Source: an uncultured Ruminococcus sp.
GTDB lineage: Bacteria > Bacillota > Clostridia > Oscillospirales > Acutalibacteraceae
Assembly: GCA_902783065.1 (NCBI GenBank)
Contig: CACZPV010000103.1
Coordinates: 1-16,210, forward strand
Direction of reading: 5' to 3'
DNA length: 16,210 bases
Shown here: in pieces, positions 14,366-16,210 of the stretch
How positions within the stretch are numbered: position 1 is the stretch's first letter
How the letters are laid out: each line of letters begins with the position of its first letter
Notes under the pieces: generated by a model
Seen by the model: the letters and a program-made list of their open reading frames with translations, nothing else
The model's database searches: none
What the model was told of the DNA's origin: nothing
Program-made: the position numbers and the translations under genes

Positions 14366-16030
14366 ATGCTTAGAAATCTTTACATAGAAAACATTGCAGT
14401 AATCGAAAAAACCAGTATTGATTTTACAAAAGGTCTGAATGTATTAACCGGTGAAACCGGTGCAGGTAAATCCATTGTGATTGATTCTATAAATGCAATT
14501 CTGGGCAACCGTACATCGAGGGATCTGATCCGTAACGGCAGTGAAAATGCATATGTCAGTGCTGAATTTACGGATTTATCAGATCATACACTGAAGGCGC
14601 TTGAAGAACTCGGCTTCACTGCTGAGGATGACGGAAGTGTATTGGTACAAAGGGAATTATCACTGAGCGGAAAGGGAAAATGCCGTATCAATGGAAGACC
14701 GGCTACAGTAAGTGTTCTGAAAGCACTTGGCGAATATCTTATTGATATTCACGGGCAGCATGCCAGCTATGAGCTGATGTCACCTGAACTACATATTACC
14801 TATATTGATAAACTTGGTAATCTTGAAGATGAACTGGAAGCATACAGAGAAGCATACAGAGAATATTCAAGGTTGAAATCCGAACTGAATAAAGCGAACG
14901 TTGACGAAAATGAAAGGGCAAGAAAACTTGATCTTTTATCTTATCAGGTCAATGAATTGGAACAGGCAGATTTTTATGTAGGTGAATATGAAGAACTGAC
15001 CGACCGCCGTCAGATAATTGAAAACAGAGAAAAAATTGCTTCATCATTGAATGAAGCGCATGAGTATCTTAACGGCAGTGATGACAGTGACGGAGCCATT
15101 CAGCAGCTTGAGTATGCCTGTGACAGTCTTTCAGTAATTCTGGACTGTATGCCCGAAACAGATGAAGTGACAAAGCGAATACAGAATGCCGTTTACGAAC
15201 TTGAGGACTGTCGTGATGAATTATTGTCAATGGTTGATTTAGCTGACGGCGAAAATGACAGCCTTGATGAGATTGAAGAGCGGCTTGACCTGATTTACAC
15301 TCTTGGAAAGAAATATGGCAGCACAATAGAGGAAATGCTTGATTTTCTGGATAAAGCAAAGGAAGAACTCGAATATCTTGAAAAGTTTGATGAAAATAAA
15401 GAGGAACTTGAAAAAGCTTGTCAGAAAGCAAAACAAAAAGCTCAGACTCTTGCCGGAGATTTGTCTGTAAAACGAAAAGCCGCAGCTGACGAATTTTGCA
15501 GGGCAGTTAAAGAGGAAATGGTATTCCTTGATATGCCGAATGTGGAGCTTATTGTAACGATTGAAAACTGCGATCTGAACATTAACGGGTGTGATAAAGT
15601 AGAAATATTGATTTCCACTAATCCGGGAGAGGTTCCGAAACCGGTAGCAAAGATTGCTTCGGGCGGCGAGTTATCCAGAATGATGCTTGCAATTAAGAAT
15701 GTGCTGGCGGATAAGGATAATATCGACACCCTGATTTTCGATGAGGTGGATACTGGTATCAGCGGAAGTGCAGCACAAAAAGTCGGATTCAAGCTCAAAG
15801 AAGTATCCACAACCAGACAGGTGCTTTGCGTTACCCATCTGGCACAGATAGCGTCACTGGCAGACAGTCATTTCAAGATCATGAAAAGTGTCCGTGATGA
15901 AAAGACATTTACTCAGGTTACTCTGCTTGATCATGCGGGCAGACGTGATGAACTTGCCCGTATTATCGGAGGAGTTGAGATTACACAGGCAACTCTTGAC
16001 TATGCGGAAGAACTGCTCAGCAATGGTTAA
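14366..16030 (+). CDS. recN: DNA repair protein RecN
   Basis: SMC-like ATPase recruited early to double-strand breaks, where it holds DNA ends and helps RecA. The 554-residue protein starts with LRNLYIENIAVIE and Walker A GETGAGKS (29-36). A long charged coiled-coil centre follows (about 155-375). The C-terminus carries the ABC signature SGGELSR (about 432-438), Walker B LIFDEVD (about 455-461) and GISGSAAQKVG. The conserved DIHGQHASYEL turn is present before the coil. The length is near the family norm. CGGAGG lies six bases before the ATG. In the coil a perfect 12-bp tandem duplication encodes EAYREAYR. A short stem-loop (16016-16036) spans the stop codon, then the third repeat copy follows. 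Confidence 0.96.
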   Translation: MLRNLYIENIAVIEKTSIDFTKGLNVLTGETGAGKSIVIDSINAILGNRTSRDLIRNGSENAYVSAEFTDLSDHTLKALEELGFTAEDDGSVLVQRELSLSGKGKCRINGRPATVSVLKALGEYLIDIHGQHASYELMSPELHITYIDKLGNLEDELEAYREAYREYSRLKSELNKANVDENERARKLDLLSYQVNELEQADFYVGEYEELTDRRQIIENREKIASSLNEAHEYLNGSDDSDGAIQQLEYACDSLSVILDCMPETDEVTKRIQNAVYELEDCRDELLSMVDLADGENDSLDEIEERLDLIYTLGKKYGSTIEEMLDFLDKAKEELEYLEKFDENKEELEKACQKAKQKAQTLAGDLSVKRKAAADEFCRAVKEEMVFLDMPNVELIVTIENCDLNINGCDKVEILISTNPGEVPKPVAKIASGGELSRMMLAIKNVLADKDNIDTLIFDEVDTGISGSAAQKVGFKLKEVSTTRQVLCVTHLAQIASLADSHFKIMKSVRDEKTFTQVTLLDHAGRRDELARIIGGVEITQATLDYAEELLSNG

Positions 16031-16036
16031 GCTGAG
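16016..16036 (+). terminator. Short stem-loop over the recN stop codon
   Basis: CTCAGC (16016-16021) pairs with GCTGAG (16031-16036) around a nine-base loop that includes the TAA. Only six base pairs, and the following AATAATTTG is a poor T-run, so termination is uncertain. Confidence 0.35.
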
Positions 16037-16079
16037 AATAATTTGTAGTCGGGATACTCAAAATGCAGGAATAATATAA

Positions 16080-16210
16080 CAGCCGATTGTAAAAAGGCGG
16101 CGCAAACTCCGCCCAGAAGTCAGAAAGAAGTCGTTTTCGACGCAAAAAGCTACGAAAATGACGAATTACAGCGGAGAAAAATTGTAAAACAGATGATATC
16201 AAAAACCGCA
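16080..16210. repeat. MITE-like repeat, copy B (cut by the window end)
   Basis: It begins CAGCCGATTGTAAAAAGGC, identical to copy A2. GCTACGAAAATGACG and GATATCAAAA are also shared in the same order. In the slot of A2's long hairpin lies a smaller one (GGCGG/CCGCC). A second stem, GTCGTTTTCG (16130-16139) with CGAAAATGAC (16153-16162), forms with one G-T pair. The right inverted end should lie just past base 16210. Confidence 0.7.

Overview
The window is a low-GC bacterial chromosome segment. It carries 16 recognised protein genes, all on the plus strand, and nearly all are housekeeping. Protein similarity and gene order point to a Gram-positive anaerobe of class Clostridia (Bacillota). A Ruminococcus/Oscillospiraceae-type gut organism is my best guess from style and gene content; this is inference, because there is no rRNA here. 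The xseA-xseB-ispA-dxs-tlyA-nadK-argR-recN run is the classic clostridial cluster. In many relatives spoIVB and spo0A follow recN, but here recN is followed by at least 180 bases of non-coding repeat.

Layout. (1) Bases 1-2155: the 3' part of tyrS, then nusB and a divergent Kae1/TsaD-family (peptidase M22-like) gene that overlaps nusB by one base. The group ends in a 15-bp stem-loop over the last stop codon. (2) Bases 2156-2592: a 437-bp non-coding stretch filled by two tandem copies of a short MITE-like repeat. A third copy follows recN and is cut by the window end. (3) glmM, then a degenerate family-2 glycosyltransferase gene with its own promoter and a strong terminator. (4) A strong promoter and a structured leader feed ruvC, ruvA, ruvB, xseA, xseB and ispA, which end at a second clear terminator. 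(5) A strong promoter with a near-perfect ARG box over its -35 region drives a roughly 240-nt structured leader and then dxs-tlyA-nadK-argR-recN. Because argR lies in that unit, the box suggests arginine-responsive autoregulation reaching isoprenoid, NADP and repair genes.

How the genes work together: RuvABC, exonuclease VII and RecN act in recombination and repair. IspA and Dxs are the prenyl-elongation and entry steps of the MEP isoprenoid route. GlmM supplies the cell-wall precursor glucosamine-1-phosphate. TyrRS, NusB and TlyA serve translation, rRNA transcription and rRNA modification.

The least ordinary content is non-coding: the inverted-end repeat family with a variable central hairpin, the structured leaders of ruvC and dxs that share a motif, and the ARG box. 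Among the proteins, the Kae1/TsaD paralogue and the glycosyltransferase without its DxD motif stand out. I saw no tRNA, rRNA, CRISPR array, transposase or phage gene.
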